In this document: positions 26,680-35,102 of the stretch, one piece after another
How positions within the stretch are numbered: the first letter of the stretch is position 1
Layout: every line of letters starts with the position of its first letter
Assembly (NCBI GenBank): GCA_905215325.1
Contig: CAJMPP010000008.1
Span: 1-64,000 of the forward strand
Length of the DNA stretch: 64,000 nt
DNA from: an uncultured bacterium
Lineage (GTDB): Bacteria > Actinomycetota > Coriobacteriia > Coriobacteriales > Eggerthellaceae
Direction: 5' to 3'
The notes under the pieces: model-generated
Seen by the model: the letters and a program-made list of their open reading frames with translations, nothing else
Told to the model about the DNA's origin: nothing
Databases searched by the model: none
Program-made: the position numbers and the translations under genes

Positions 26680-28092
26680 ATGTTCGATAACCTTTCCGAT
26701 CGCCTGCAAGGCATCTTCTCGGGCCTGCGCGGCAAGGGCCGCCTGACCGAGGACGACATCAACTCCGCCATGCGCGAGGTGCGCATGGCCATGCTCGAAG
26801 CCGACGTCAACTTCAAGGTGGTCAAGCAGTTCGTGGCGCGCACCAAGGAGCGCTGCCTTGATGCCGAGGTGCTCGACTCCCTGTCCCCGACGCAAAACGT
26901 CATCAAGATCGTCACCGACGAGCTCACCGAGCTGCTCGGCCGCACCGATAGCAAGCTGGTGCTCTCCAGCCGCATCCCCAACGTCATCATGCTCGTGGGC
27001 CTGCAGGGCTCCGGTAAAACCACTGCGGCCGCCAAGCTGGCCTACCGTCTGAAGCAGGAAGGCCACAGCCCGCTGCTGGCCGCTTGCGACGTCTACCGTC
27101 CCGCCGCAGCCGATCAGCTGGAAACGCTCGGCAACGAGATCGGCGTGCGCGTGTTCCGCGGCGACGGCAAGGACCCGGTGGCCATCGCCAAGGGCGGCGT
27201 GCAGGACGCCATCGACAACCTGCGCGACGTGGTCATCGTCGACACGGCGGGCCGCTTGCACGTTGACGAGCAGATGATGGAAGAGGCCCAGGCCATCAAG
27301 TCGGCGGTCAAGCCCGACCAGATCCTCATGGTGGTCGACGCCATGACCGGCCAAGACGTGGTCAACGTGGCCGCGGCCTTCTCCGAGCGCGTCGATTTCG
27401 ACGGCGTCATCATGTCGAAGATGGACGGCGATGCCCGCGGCGGCGGCGCGCTTTCCATCCGCGAGGTCACGGGCAAGCCCATCAAGTTCATCAGCGCCGG
27501 CGAGAAGCCCGATTCGCTCGAGGAGTTCCATCCCGACCGCATGGCTCGCCGCATCCTGGGCATGGGCGACATGCTCAGCCTCATCGAGTCGGCGGTGAAG
27601 GTCCAGCAGCAGGAAGAGGAGCAGGCCGAGACCGAACGTCTCATGAAAAGCCAGCTCACGCTCAACGACTTCGTCACCATGAACCGCCAGATCCGCAAGA
27701 TGGGCGGCGTCTCCAAGCTCATCAGCGCCCTTCCCGGCGGCGACAAGGCCTTAGGCCAGGGTCAGGTTGACGAGGGCGCGCTCGATCGCATGGAGGTCAT
27801 CATCAACTCCATGACCAAGGCCGAGCGCGAGAAGCCCGACCTGCTCAACGGCAGCCGCCGCGCCCGCATCGCCGCCGGCGCCGGCGTGTCGGTCACCGAG
27901 GTCAACCAGCTCATGAAAAAGTTCAATGAGACGAAGAAGATGATGAAACGCATGATGCCGGCCGTCGAGGAGATGGGCGGCAAGGGCAAGCGCGGCAAGA
28001 AAGGCAAGCGCCGCCGCGGCATCCCGGGCATGGGCGGCATGAAGATGTCGGACCTGAAGAAGATCCAGGATATGATGGGCGACATCAAATAG
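26680..28092 (+). CDS. ffh: Signal recognition particle protein Ffh (SRP54)
   Basis: GTPase subunit of SRP that binds signal sequences and SRP RNA. The 470-residue protein has the N domain, then G-domain motifs GLQGSGKTT, DVYRPAAADQL, DTAGRLH and SKMDGDARGGG, and a methionine-rich M domain (about 300-450) with MTKAEREKPDLL and SRRARIAAGAG. The C-terminus is a lysine/glycine-rich basic stretch before a final MKMSDLKKIQDMMG. The ribosome site AAGAAGAGGCGCTC is moderate. It pairs functionally with ftsY upstream. Confidence 0.97.
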   Translation: MFDNLSDRLQGIFSGLRGKGRLTEDDINSAMREVRMAMLEADVNFKVVKQFVARTKERCLDAEVLDSLSPTQNVIKIVTDELTELLGRTDSKLVLSSRIPNVIMLVGLQGSGKTTAAAKLAYRLKQEGHSPLLAACDVYRPAAADQLETLGNEIGVRVFRGDGKDPVAIAKGGVQDAIDNLRDVVIVDTAGRLHVDEQMMEEAQAIKSAVKPDQILMVVDAMTGQDVVNVAAAFSERVDFDGVIMSKMDGDARGGGALSIREVTGKPIKFISAGEKPDSLEEFHPDRMARRILGMGDMLSLIESAVKVQQQEEEQAETERLMKSQLTLNDFVTMNRQIRKMGGVSKLISALPGGDKALGQGQVDEGALDRMEVIINSMTKAEREKPDLLNGSRRARIAAGAGVSVTEVNQLMKKFNETKKMMKRMMPAVEEMGGKGKRGKKGKRRRGIPGMGGMKMSDLKKIQDMMGDIK

Positions 28093-28381
28093 TCCCGGTC
28101 CGCGTGACGGTCGCTGGAGCTGCTCGACAATGAGGTTGCCGGCACCTCACGAGGCTGCGGCTCCCGGCATTCCATCATCGGCTTCGCGGACGTGGCCATA
28201 AGGTCCGTGCTTGCGATGCTTCGTCGGAATGCGATGCATCATCGGCGTCCTTGCCGGCCTTGCTGGGACGCCGGCGCCAGAAGCGTTTGCCCCTGCGATA
28301 AGCGCAGGGCGTGGCATAATGTGCGAAACTGATACTCGGCAGGCGCAACAGGGGAGCGCCTGAGAACGAAAGGGGAAACCA

Positions 28382-28888
28382 ATGGAGTTGCAGATCCGTC
28401 CGTACACCGCAGACGATATCAAGGCCATGGTGCGCATCTGGAACGAGGTTGTGGAAGCGGGCGATGCGTTCCCGCAGGTCACGCCACTGACAGAGCAGAA
28501 CGCCGATGAGTTCTTCTCCGCTCAGACCGCCACCATGGTGGCCGATGTGAACGGCATCATCTTCGGCATGTACATCCTGCATCCCAACGGCATCGGGCGC
28601 TGCGCGCACATCGCCAACGCCAGCTTCGCCGTGGCCTCGGCCTCGCGCGGCCTCGGCCTTGGCCGCAAGCTGGTGGAGAACTGCATCGAGACCTGCGGCA
28701 AGAAGGGCTTCCGCGGCCTGCAGTTCAACGCCGTGGTCGCCTCCAACGAGGCCGCCCAGCACCTGTACGAGTCCATGGGCTTCACGAAGGTCGGCATGAT
28801 CCCCGGCGGCTTCATCAACGGCCTCGGCGGCTACGAGGACATGTTCGTCTACTACATCGACACGCTCGACACCGCCCAGCCCTGCTGA
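28382..28888 (+). CDS. GNAT-family N-acetyltransferase
   Basis: A 168-residue acetyl-CoA-dependent acyltransferase. Motif A is visible as RGLGLGRKLVENCIE (acetyl-CoA pyrophosphate loop), and the LQFNAVVASNEAAQHLYESM segment with the following GFTKVG is the classic GNAT motif B. The opening LQIRPYTADD is also typical. The substrate cannot be told from sequence; relatives include amino-acid and antibiotic acetyltransferases. The start follows AAAGGGGAAACCA. It appears to be a single-gene unit, with a GCATAAT -10-like sequence about 65 bases upstream. Confidence 0.88.
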   Translation: MELQIRPYTADDIKAMVRIWNEVVEAGDAFPQVTPLTEQNADEFFSAQTATMVADVNGIIFGMYILHPNGIGRCAHIANASFAVASASRGLGLGRKLVENCIETCGKKGFRGLQFNAVVASNEAAQHLYESMGFTKVGMIPGGFINGLGGYEDMFVYYIDTLDTAQPC

Positions 28889-29269
28889 GGCTGACCGACC
28901 GCCCGGTCGGGTTTGGGGCTCAAAGGTGCTGCGAAAAGCAAGCTTCCCTCATCGGCAGCTTTGCTAGCCGCTTCGGGCCGCCCGCTTTGCCGGCCGCATC
29001 GTCGGACGCTTTGGGGACGTAGCGTTAAGTGTCCGGCGAAGCCTTGGACACTTAACGCTACGTCCCCAAAGCGTCCGACCCAAAGGCTTTCCGGTGCTCG
29101 TTGCGATTCTCCATTTGTCCGCTTTATTCGTGAACACCTGGTGATAACCGAAGCGAAGGCTTGTCAACCGAGGCGTTTCGCCTTATCATAAACAACTGCT
29201 GTTTTGCTGCGCGCGTTTTTGCGGGCTGGCAAAGAGGATTCAAGTAAGAACAAGAAGGAGTTACTCTTC
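28889..29269. other. Gene-free region with REP-like palindrome upstream of rpsP
   Basis: The 381-base gap holds a perfect 34-bp inverted repeat (listed separately) but no coding frame that resembles a protein. The rpsP ribosome site AAGAAGGAG lies at its right end. Confidence 0.6.
29001..29079. repeat. Perfect 34-bp inverted repeat (REP/REPIN-like)
   Basis: Positions 29001-29034 are the exact reverse complement of 29046-29079, separated by 11 bases. Each arm contains GGGGACGTAGCGTTAAGTG, a GGGGAC...GTCC layout reminiscent of repetitive extragenic palindromes that occur in many copies. There is no T-run, so it is not a typical terminator. Whether other copies exist in the genome is not visible here. 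Confidence 0.85.
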
Positions 29270-29512
29270 ATGGTTAAGATTCGCCTGGCCCGTCACGGCG
29301 CCAAGAAGCGTCCGTACTACCGTATCGTCGTTGCCGATGCCCGTTGCCCGCGCGACGGCAAGTTCATCGACGACATCGGCCGTTACAACCCGCTGACCGA
29401 GCCCGCAATGATCAAGATCGACCTGGAGAAGTGCGACAAGTGGCTGGCCAACGGCGCTCAGCCCACCGACACGGTTGCCGCCCTCATCAAGAAGTTCCGC
29501 GAGCAGGCGTAA
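29270..29512 (+). CDS. rpsP: Small ribosomal subunit protein bS16
   Basis: An 80-residue ribosomal protein with MVKIRLARHGAKKRPYYRI and FIDDIGRYNPL, the family signature. It heads the conserved rpsP-khpA-rimM-trmD ribosome biogenesis cluster. The ATG at 29270 is preceded by AAGAAGGAG; a longer frame from 29204 has no ribosome site. Confidence 0.97.
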   Translation: MVKIRLARHGAKKRPYYRIVVADARCPRDGKFIDDIGRYNPLTEPAMIKIDLEKCDKWLANGAQPTDTVAALIKKFREQA

Positions 29513-29516
29513 GCTT

Positions 29517-29771
29517 ATGGCAGCGCAGACCGAGGAAATCGCTGGGCTCGTTGAGTCAGTGATCCGTCCGCTCATCGATAACCCGGACGACTTGGTCATC
29601 GATGCGCGCGAAACCGAAGATGGCTCCATCTTCGTCGAGGTTCGTGTCAACGAGGAGGACGCGGGCAAGGTCATCGGCCGTCAGGGCCGCGTGATCAAAG
29701 CCATCCGCACGCTTGCGCGTGCCGCGGCTTCTTCGACGAACACCCATGTCGACGTGGAGCTGCTCGATTAA
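29517..29771 (+). CDS. khpA: KH-domain RNA-binding protein KhpA
   Basis: An 84-residue single KH-domain protein with the GRQG loop in KVIGRQGRVIKAIR. KhpA proteins bind RNA with KhpB and influence cell elongation and division in Gram-positive bacteria. It lies 4 bases after rpsP, which provides a weak ribosome site within the rpsP end, and its stop overlaps the rimM start (TAATG), so the three are translationally coupled. Confidence 0.93.
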   Translation: MAAQTEEIAGLVESVIRPLIDNPDDLVIDARETEDGSIFVEVRVNEEDAGKVIGRQGRVIKAIRTLARAAASSTNTHVDVELLD

Positions 29772-30292
29772 TGGGCGCTTGGGTTCGCGTAGCCGAATTC
29801 ACGAAAGCTAAGCACTTGAAGGGAGGGCTCGTCGCGCGTAGCGTGGCGGGTCTCCCTTTTTTGCTTGAAGAGGGCCTCTTTTGCGCTTTCGTGCCTCCGG
29901 TGATCGATGTTCCGCGTCAAGGCACCGTGGTGGAGGTTCGTCCCGAGGCCCGGGGCGGCGCTACGGTGTTTTTCGATACCATCGTCGATGCCAACCAGGC
30001 AGATGCCCTGGTGGGCTGCTATGTTCTTGCGCGTTGGGACGATCTTCCCGATGACGTGCTCGAGCTGCAGGAAGGCGGCATCGAGGGCTTCACGGTGGTG
30101 GATGCCGAGGCCGGCATCATCGGCACCGCCGTGGCCATCAACGAAATGCCAGGCCAGCATCTGCTGGAAGTTGCGCGCGAGGGCCAAGATGGCACCGTGC
30201 TCATTCCCGTTGTGGACGAGTTTCTCGAAGGGGTGGATGAGCAGACGCGCCGCATATACGTCAACGTGCCGCAAGGCCTGCTCGACCTGTAA
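29771..30292 (+). CDS. rimM: Ribosome maturation factor RimM
   Basis: Assists late 30S assembly by binding bS16-free/uS19 regions. The 173-residue protein has the two-domain RimM layout: an N-terminal beta-barrel beginning WVRVAEFTKAKHLKGGL and a C-terminal PRC-barrel domain with IIGTAVAINEMPGQHLLEV and VLIPVVDEFL. The usual GxxHGLKG motif reads AKHLKGG, a mild divergence. Start overlaps the khpA stop by one base; trmD begins 15 bases downstream. Confidence 0.9.
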   Translation: MGAWVRVAEFTKAKHLKGGLVARSVAGLPFLLEEGLFCAFVPPVIDVPRQGTVVEVRPEARGGATVFFDTIVDANQADALVGCYVLARWDDLPDDVLELQEGGIEGFTVVDAEAGIIGTAVAINEMPGQHLLEVAREGQDGTVLIPVVDEFLEGVDEQTRRIYVNVPQGLLDL

Positions 30293-30307
30293 CCTGTGGA
30301 GGTACCC

Positions 30308-31192
30308 ATGATCATCGAAACGTTGTCCACGTTTCCCGATATGTACGAATCCGTCATGGGCGCTTCCATGATGCGCATCGCCCAGGAAAAGGGTATCCTG
30401 GATTTCAAGGCGCACGACCTGCGCGATTGGACGCACGACCGCCATCGCACCACCGACGACGAGCCGTATGGCGGCGGTGACGGCCTGGTCATGAAGTGCG
30501 CCCCCATCTTCGAGGCCTACGAATCGCTGTGCGCCGCAACGGGCAACGGCTTTGTTGAGGCCCCTGCCGAACCGGCCCGGGGACAGGGCGCTGCCGCTCC
30601 TGCCGAACAGGTGCCGTGCGAAGGCTCCGCCTTCAACGCTGCCGAGCAGCCGCTTAGCAGCGGCTCCGACGCCTCCGCCGGTCAAGCGGGCTCCAAGCCC
30701 TACACCATCTTCCTGGCGCCGCAGGGCCGCCGTTTCGACGACGCGTGCGCCTGCGAGCTTGCCAAGCAGGACCGCCTACTGTTCATTTGCGGCCACTACG
30801 AGGGCATCGACGAGCGTGCCTACACGTTGGCCGACGAGGTCATCTCGCTGGGCGATTACGTGCTCACCAGCGGCGAGCTGGCGTCCATGGTGGTCATCGA
30901 CGCCGTGGTGCGCAAGCTTCCCGGCGTCCTGGGCGCCGAAACGGGCGCCTTGGGCGAGAGCTTCGCCGACGGCTTGTTGGAATACCCCCAGTACACGCGT
31001 CCTGCCAGCTTCAACGGCATGGAGGTTCCGGCGGTTCTGCTGTCCGGCAACCACGATGCGGTCGACCGGTGGCGCCGCGAGCAAAGCCTTGAGCGCACTT
31101 TCCGGCTGCGTCCCGATTTGCTCGAAGGCATGAAGCTGCCCGACGTCGACCGGGCATTTCTGCAATCTTTATCGACCGAAGGGCAGCGGTAG
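30308..31192 (+). CDS. trmD: tRNA (guanine37-N1)-methyltransferase TrmD with internal insertion
   Basis: Forms m1G37 next to the anticodon to prevent frameshifting. The 294-residue protein is longer than the usual 230-250. The conserved N-terminal DWTHDRHRTTDDEPYGGGDG is followed by about 50 low-complexity residues (78-130, rich in Ala, Gly, Pro, Ser; bases about 30539-30698) before the SAM-binding knot IFLAPQGRRF, LLFICGHYEGIDERAY and SLGDYVLTSGELA. The reading frame is intact across the insertion. The ATG at 30308 is preceded by TGTGGAGGTACCC. It is the last gene of the rpsP cluster. Confidence 0.95.
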   Translation: MIIETLSTFPDMYESVMGASMMRIAQEKGILDFKAHDLRDWTHDRHRTTDDEPYGGGDGLVMKCAPIFEAYESLCAATGNGFVEAPAEPARGQGAAAPAEQVPCEGSAFNAAEQPLSSGSDASAGQAGSKPYTIFLAPQGRRFDDACACELAKQDRLLFICGHYEGIDERAYTLADEVISLGDYVLTSGELASMVVIDAVVRKLPGVLGAETGALGESFADGLLEYPQYTRPASFNGMEVPAVLLSGNHDAVDRWRREQSLERTFRLRPDLLEGMKLPDVDRAFLQSLSTEGQR

Positions 31193-31273
31193 CCGCAGCG
31201 CGGTATCATAGGCAGCTAAGCGCTTATCGGGCGCCGCTTGCGCGGGCCCTGTAGAAAGGAAACGTACGACATC

Positions 31274-31840
31274 ATGGCCGCAGGTCAGCACGCCACTGGG
31301 GAAAAGGGCGGAATACTGCGCTCATTCGTGAGCCTTCTCATCATGATCGCATTCGTCCTGGGGCTTTCCTGGGCGCTGCGCACGTACGTCTTCACCGCTT
31401 ACGAGATTCCCTCCGGCTCCATGGAGGAGACCATCATGACCGGCGACATGGTGTTCGCCGAGAAGGTCAGCTACTATTTCCGCGACCCGCAACCGGGCGA
31501 TATCGTCACGTTCGCCGATCCCGAGATCCCGGGCCGTACGCTCATCAAGCGTTGCATAGCCACCGCAGGCCAGACCATCGACATCGATGGCGACGGGTTC
31601 CTCTACATCGACGGCGTGGCTCAAACCGAAACCTATACCCACGGCAAGCCCACGCTGCCGCTCACCAATTCCGCCATCACCTTCCCTTACACCGTTCCTT
31701 CCGGTTACATCTGGGTGATGGGCGACAATCGCACCAACTCACAGGATTCGCGATACTTCGGCGCGGTCCCCGCAAGCTCGGTAACGGGCAGGGGCGTGCT
31801 GGTATATTGGCCCGTGCCCGACTTCGGCTTGCTGGAGTAG
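31274..31840 (+). CDS. lepB: Signal peptidase I
   Basis: Membrane serine/lysine protease that removes signal peptides. The 188-residue protein has one N-terminal membrane segment (about 15-35), the catalytic S49 in EIPSGSMEET, the general-base K92 in LIKRCIA, and the box MGDNRTNSQDSR near the C-terminus. The short length matches Gram-positive SipS-like enzymes. The start follows GAAAGGAAACG; it lies 81 bases after trmD. ffh and ftsY nearby act in the same export route. Confidence 0.95.
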   Translation: MAAGQHATGEKGGILRSFVSLLIMIAFVLGLSWALRTYVFTAYEIPSGSMEETIMTGDMVFAEKVSYYFRDPQPGDIVTFADPEIPGRTLIKRCIATAGQTIDIDGDGFLYIDGVAQTETYTHGKPTLPLTNSAITFPYTVPSGYIWVMGDNRTNSQDSRYFGAVPASSVTGRGVLVYWPVPDFGLLE

Positions 31841-31905
31841 GGGCGCGTCGCCCGACAGTTATCAAGTAGGCAAGCAAGGACCAGCGGAACCAGACAAGGA
31901 GAACC

Positions 31906-32856
31906 ATGTCAACCGAAACCTTCGCCGCGAACGCGACAACGGGATGTGCCGGCTCCCAGCCGCCCACGTTCCAGGACATCGTCATGAACCTGCAGCACTA
32001 CTGGGCCGCCCAGGGCTGCGTCGTTTTGCAGCCGTACGACGGCGCCGTGGGTGCGGGCACCAACCACACCGCCACCACGCTGCGCTCATTGGGCCCCGAC
32101 ACGTGGCGCACCTGCTACGTGCAGGGTTGCCGCCGTCCCACCGACGGCCGCTACGGCGAGAACCCCAACCGCCTGCAGTACTACTACCAGTTCCAGGTGC
32201 TCATGAAGCCCAGCCCGGACAACATCCAGGACCTGTACCTGGGCAGCCTCCGCGCCATCGGCATTGATCCGGACAAGCATGACGTGCGCTTCGTCGAGGA
32301 CGACTGGGAGTCTCCCACGCTTGGCGCATGGGGCCTTGGCTGGGAGGTGTGGCTCAACGGCATGGAGGTCACGCAGTTCACCTACTTCCAGCAGGTGGGC
32401 GGCTTCGAGTGCGCCCCCGTGCCCGTGGAGATCGCGTACGGCCTTGAGCGCTTGACCATGTACATCCAGGGCGTCGACAGCGTCTACGACATCATCTGGG
32501 CCCGCGGCGACGACGGCGTGGAGTTCACCTATGGCGATGTGTACCTGGAGAACGAGCGCGAATTCTCCACGTACAACTTCGAGGTGGGCAACACCGAGTT
32601 TTTGTTCGAGGCTTTCAACCAGTATGAGCGCGAGGCCGGCCTGTGCCTGGAGCACAACCTGCCGCTGCCCGCCTATGACTGGGTGCTGAAGTGCTGCCAT
32701 ACGTTCAACCTGCTCGACGCCCGAGGCGTCATCTCCGCAACCGAGCGCATGGCCTACATCCTGCGCGTGCGCTCCATGGTCAAGGAGTGCTGCGCCTCCT
32801 ACATCGCCACCGTCGTCGGCGACGATCAGGACGTTCAGAACGAGAAAGGGGAATAA
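31906..32856 (+). CDS. glyQ: Glycyl-tRNA synthetase alpha subunit
   Basis: Catalytic class II subunit of the two-subunit (alpha2beta2) glycyl-tRNA synthetase. The 316 residues include TFQDIVMNLQHYWAAQGC, PYDGAVGAGTNHTATTLRSL and GRYGENPNRLQYYYQFQV, all family signatures, and GLERLTMYIQG. A short N-terminal extension of about 18 residues precedes the core. The ribosome site is CAAGGAGAACC. glyS follows after 2 bases. No T-box was seen in the 65-base leader. Confidence 0.96.
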   Translation: MSTETFAANATTGCAGSQPPTFQDIVMNLQHYWAAQGCVVLQPYDGAVGAGTNHTATTLRSLGPDTWRTCYVQGCRRPTDGRYGENPNRLQYYYQFQVLMKPSPDNIQDLYLGSLRAIGIDPDKHDVRFVEDDWESPTLGAWGLGWEVWLNGMEVTQFTYFQQVGGFECAPVPVEIAYGLERLTMYIQGVDSVYDIIWARGDDGVEFTYGDVYLENEREFSTYNFEVGNTEFLFEAFNQYEREAGLCLEHNLPLPAYDWVLKCCHTFNLLDARGVISATERMAYILRVRSMVKECCASYIATVVGDDQDVQNEKGE

Positions 32857-32858
32857 CC

Positions 32859-34946
32859 ATGGCCGATAAGCACACTCTCGCGTTCGAGATCGGCGTGGAG
32901 GAGATCCCCGCGTTCGACCTCGATTCCGCCAACAAGCAGCTTGAGAAGATGGTGCCCGCGGCGTTTGCCGATGCGCGCATCCCCTACGATTCCATCGAGA
33001 TCCACTCCAGCCCCCGCCGCCTGATCGTCATGGCCTACGGCGTGGCCGACGCCACCGAGGCGCTCGTCGAGGAGTACAAGGGCCCTGCGGCCAAGATCGC
33101 CTTCGACGCCGACGGCAACCCCACCAAGGCGGCCATCGGCTTCGCCCGTGGCAAGGGCCTCGATCCCGAGAGCCTCGAGCGTCGCGAGGTCAACGGCACC
33201 GAGTACGTGTTCGCCACCAAGAACATCCCGGCAACGCCCGTGGCCGACCTGCTGCCCGATGTGCTGGCGGGCTTCATCACCGCTGTCAAGTGGCCCCGCT
33301 CCTGCCGCTGGGCCGCGTATCGCGAGTACTTCGTGCGCCCGGTGCGCTGGATCGTGGCCATGCTCGACGAGGTCGTCCTGCCCGTCAGCTTCGCCGGCGC
33401 CGAGTCCTCTAACTTCACCATGGGCCATCGCGTGCTGGCTCCCGGCAAGCACACGGTGGATACCGCCGCGAACCTGCTCGACGTCATCCGCGCCGCCTTC
33501 GTGATCCCCACGCAGGCCGAGCGCGAGCGCATCATCCGCGAGGGCGTGGCCGCCATCGAGTCTGAAACTGGCTTCACCGCCGACCTCCCCGCGAAGACGC
33601 TGCTCGAGGTGGTCAACCTGTCCGAGTACCCGCAGCCGCTCGTCTCCACCTTCGACGAGGAGTTTTTGCAGGTGCCCGAGGAGATCATCGTCGACGCCAT
33701 GCTCATGCATCAGCGCTACTTCCCGCTCTACGATGCAGCAGGCAAGCTGACGAACAAGTTCATCATCGTGTCCAACGGCAACCCTGAATGCGCAGCCACC
33801 ATCATCGACGGCAACGAGCGCGTGGTGCGCGCCCGTCTCGACGACGCGAAGTTCTTCTACGAGGAGGACCTCAAGCACCCGCTGGAGTCCTATATCGAGA
33901 AGCTCGACAAGGTGGTGTTCCAGGAGTCGCTGGGCACGGTTCGCCAGAAGGCCGAGCGTTTGGAGAAGCTGGCCTGCGCCCTTTCCGCCGACGCGCAGCT
34001 TGACGCGGCCGACGCCGCCGATGCGAAGCGTGCCGCGCGCCTGTGCAAGGCCGACCTGGTCACCAACGCCGTCATCGAGTTCACCAGCGTCCAGGGCGTC
34101 ATGGGCAGCTACTATGCCGCCGCCTCCGGGGAAACGCCGCAGGTCGCCCAGGCCATCGGCCAGCACTATCAGCCGCGCTTCGCCGGCGATGCGCTGCCCG
34201 ACACCACGGTGGGCAAGCTGGTCGCCTTGGCCGACAAGCTCGACACCATCTGCGGCCTGTTCGCGGTCGGCCAGGGTCCCACCGGCTCTTCCGACCCGTT
34301 CGCGCTGCGCCGTAGCGCCATCGGCATCGTGAACATGCTCGAGGCTGGCCTGCCCATCTCGCTTGCCGCCGCCATCGACGAGTCGCTTGCCAGCTTCGCC
34401 GACCAGGGCGTTGCCTTCGATGCGGCAGCCGTGCGCGCCGAGGTGGTGGGCTTCTTCGTCACTCGCACTAAGGTCATGCTGCGCGATGCCGGCATCAGCG
34501 CCGACACCATCGACGCCGTGCTGGCCGCGGGCGTGGAGGAGCCGGCCGTCATCAGCCAGCGCGCCCATGCGCTCGAGGACGCCCGCGCCAACGACGCCGA
34601 AACGTTTGACAACCTGGCCACGGCTTATGCCCGTGCGAACAACCTGCGCAAGCCCGAGCTGGGTGAAGGCGTGGACGATGCCCTGCTCACCGAGCCTGAG
34701 CGTGCGCTCGCGGCCGCCGTGGCAACCGCCGAGCAGGCGGTCGCCGCCGCGCTTGCGTCCGACGACTTTGCAGCCGCGCTGTCCCAGTTGGCAGCCCTGC
34801 GCGCGCCCATCGACGGCTTCTTCGCCGACGTCATGGTCATGGACGAGGACGCGGCGCTGCGCGATAACCGCCTGCGCCTGCTCAACCGCTTCGTGGCGGT
34901 GTTCGCCAACGTGGCCGATTTCGGCAAGATGGCGAAGTCGAAATAA
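32859..34946 (+). CDS. glyS: Glycyl-tRNA synthetase beta subunit
   Basis: tRNA-binding partner of GlyQ. The 695-residue protein has the B3/B4-like and HD-like regions (VDAMLMHQRYFPL, NERVVRARLDDAKFF), FALRRSAIGIVNML, and a C-terminal DALR-type anticodon-binding domain with FFADVMVMDEDAALRDNRL. The start at 32859 follows AAAGGGGAATAACC and lies 2 bases after glyQ, so the subunits are made in step. An inverted repeat of GTTACCG sits just after the stop. Confidence 0.95.
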   Translation: MADKHTLAFEIGVEEIPAFDLDSANKQLEKMVPAAFADARIPYDSIEIHSSPRRLIVMAYGVADATEALVEEYKGPAAKIAFDADGNPTKAAIGFARGKGLDPESLERREVNGTEYVFATKNIPATPVADLLPDVLAGFITAVKWPRSCRWAAYREYFVRPVRWIVAMLDEVVLPVSFAGAESSNFTMGHRVLAPGKHTVDTAANLLDVIRAAFVIPTQAERERIIREGVAAIESETGFTADLPAKTLLEVVNLSEYPQPLVSTFDEEFLQVPEEIIVDAMLMHQRYFPLYDAAGKLTNKFIIVSNGNPECAATIIDGNERVVRARLDDAKFFYEEDLKHPLESYIEKLDKVVFQESLGTVRQKAERLEKLACALSADAQLDAADAADAKRAARLCKADLVTNAVIEFTSVQGVMGSYYAAASGETPQVAQAIGQHYQPRFAGDALPDTTVGKLVALADKLDTICGLFAVGQGPTGSSDPFALRRSAIGIVNMLEAGLPISLAAAIDESLASFADQGVAFDAAAVRAEVVGFFVTRTKVMLRDAGISADTIDAVLAAGVEEPAVISQRAHALEDARANDAETFDNLATAYARANNLRKPELGEGVDDALLTEPERALAAAVATAEQAVAAALASDDFAAALSQLAALRAPIDGFFADVMVMDEDAALRDNRLRLLNRFVAVFANVADFGKMAKSK

Positions 34947-35031
34947 CGCCGGTTACCGTTTTCGACCGGTAACGAAGGGGAAGCGGGGGCAACCCTGTGC
35001 ACCCCTTCAACGCGAAAGCGTGTACACTTCA

Positions 35032-35067
35032 AAGGGCGGCGGCCGACATGGCCTGCCGCCCTTTTCC
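35032..35067 (+). terminator. Hairpin between glyS and the PPDK regulator
   Basis: AAGGGCGGC (35032-35040) pairs with 35055-35063, with an inner GGCC/GGCC stem, followed by TT. It terminates glyQS or acts in the leader of the next gene: a TACACT (-10-like) lies at 35023-35028, upstream of the hairpin. Confidence 0.65.
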
Positions 35068-35102
35068 ACGTCAGCAAGGCACCGTCTGTAAGGAGGACGC
35101 CC

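Noticed and set aside
31841..31905. T-box before glyQ or thrS
   Set aside because: Both leaders are too short and lack stem I or TGGNACCGCG features.
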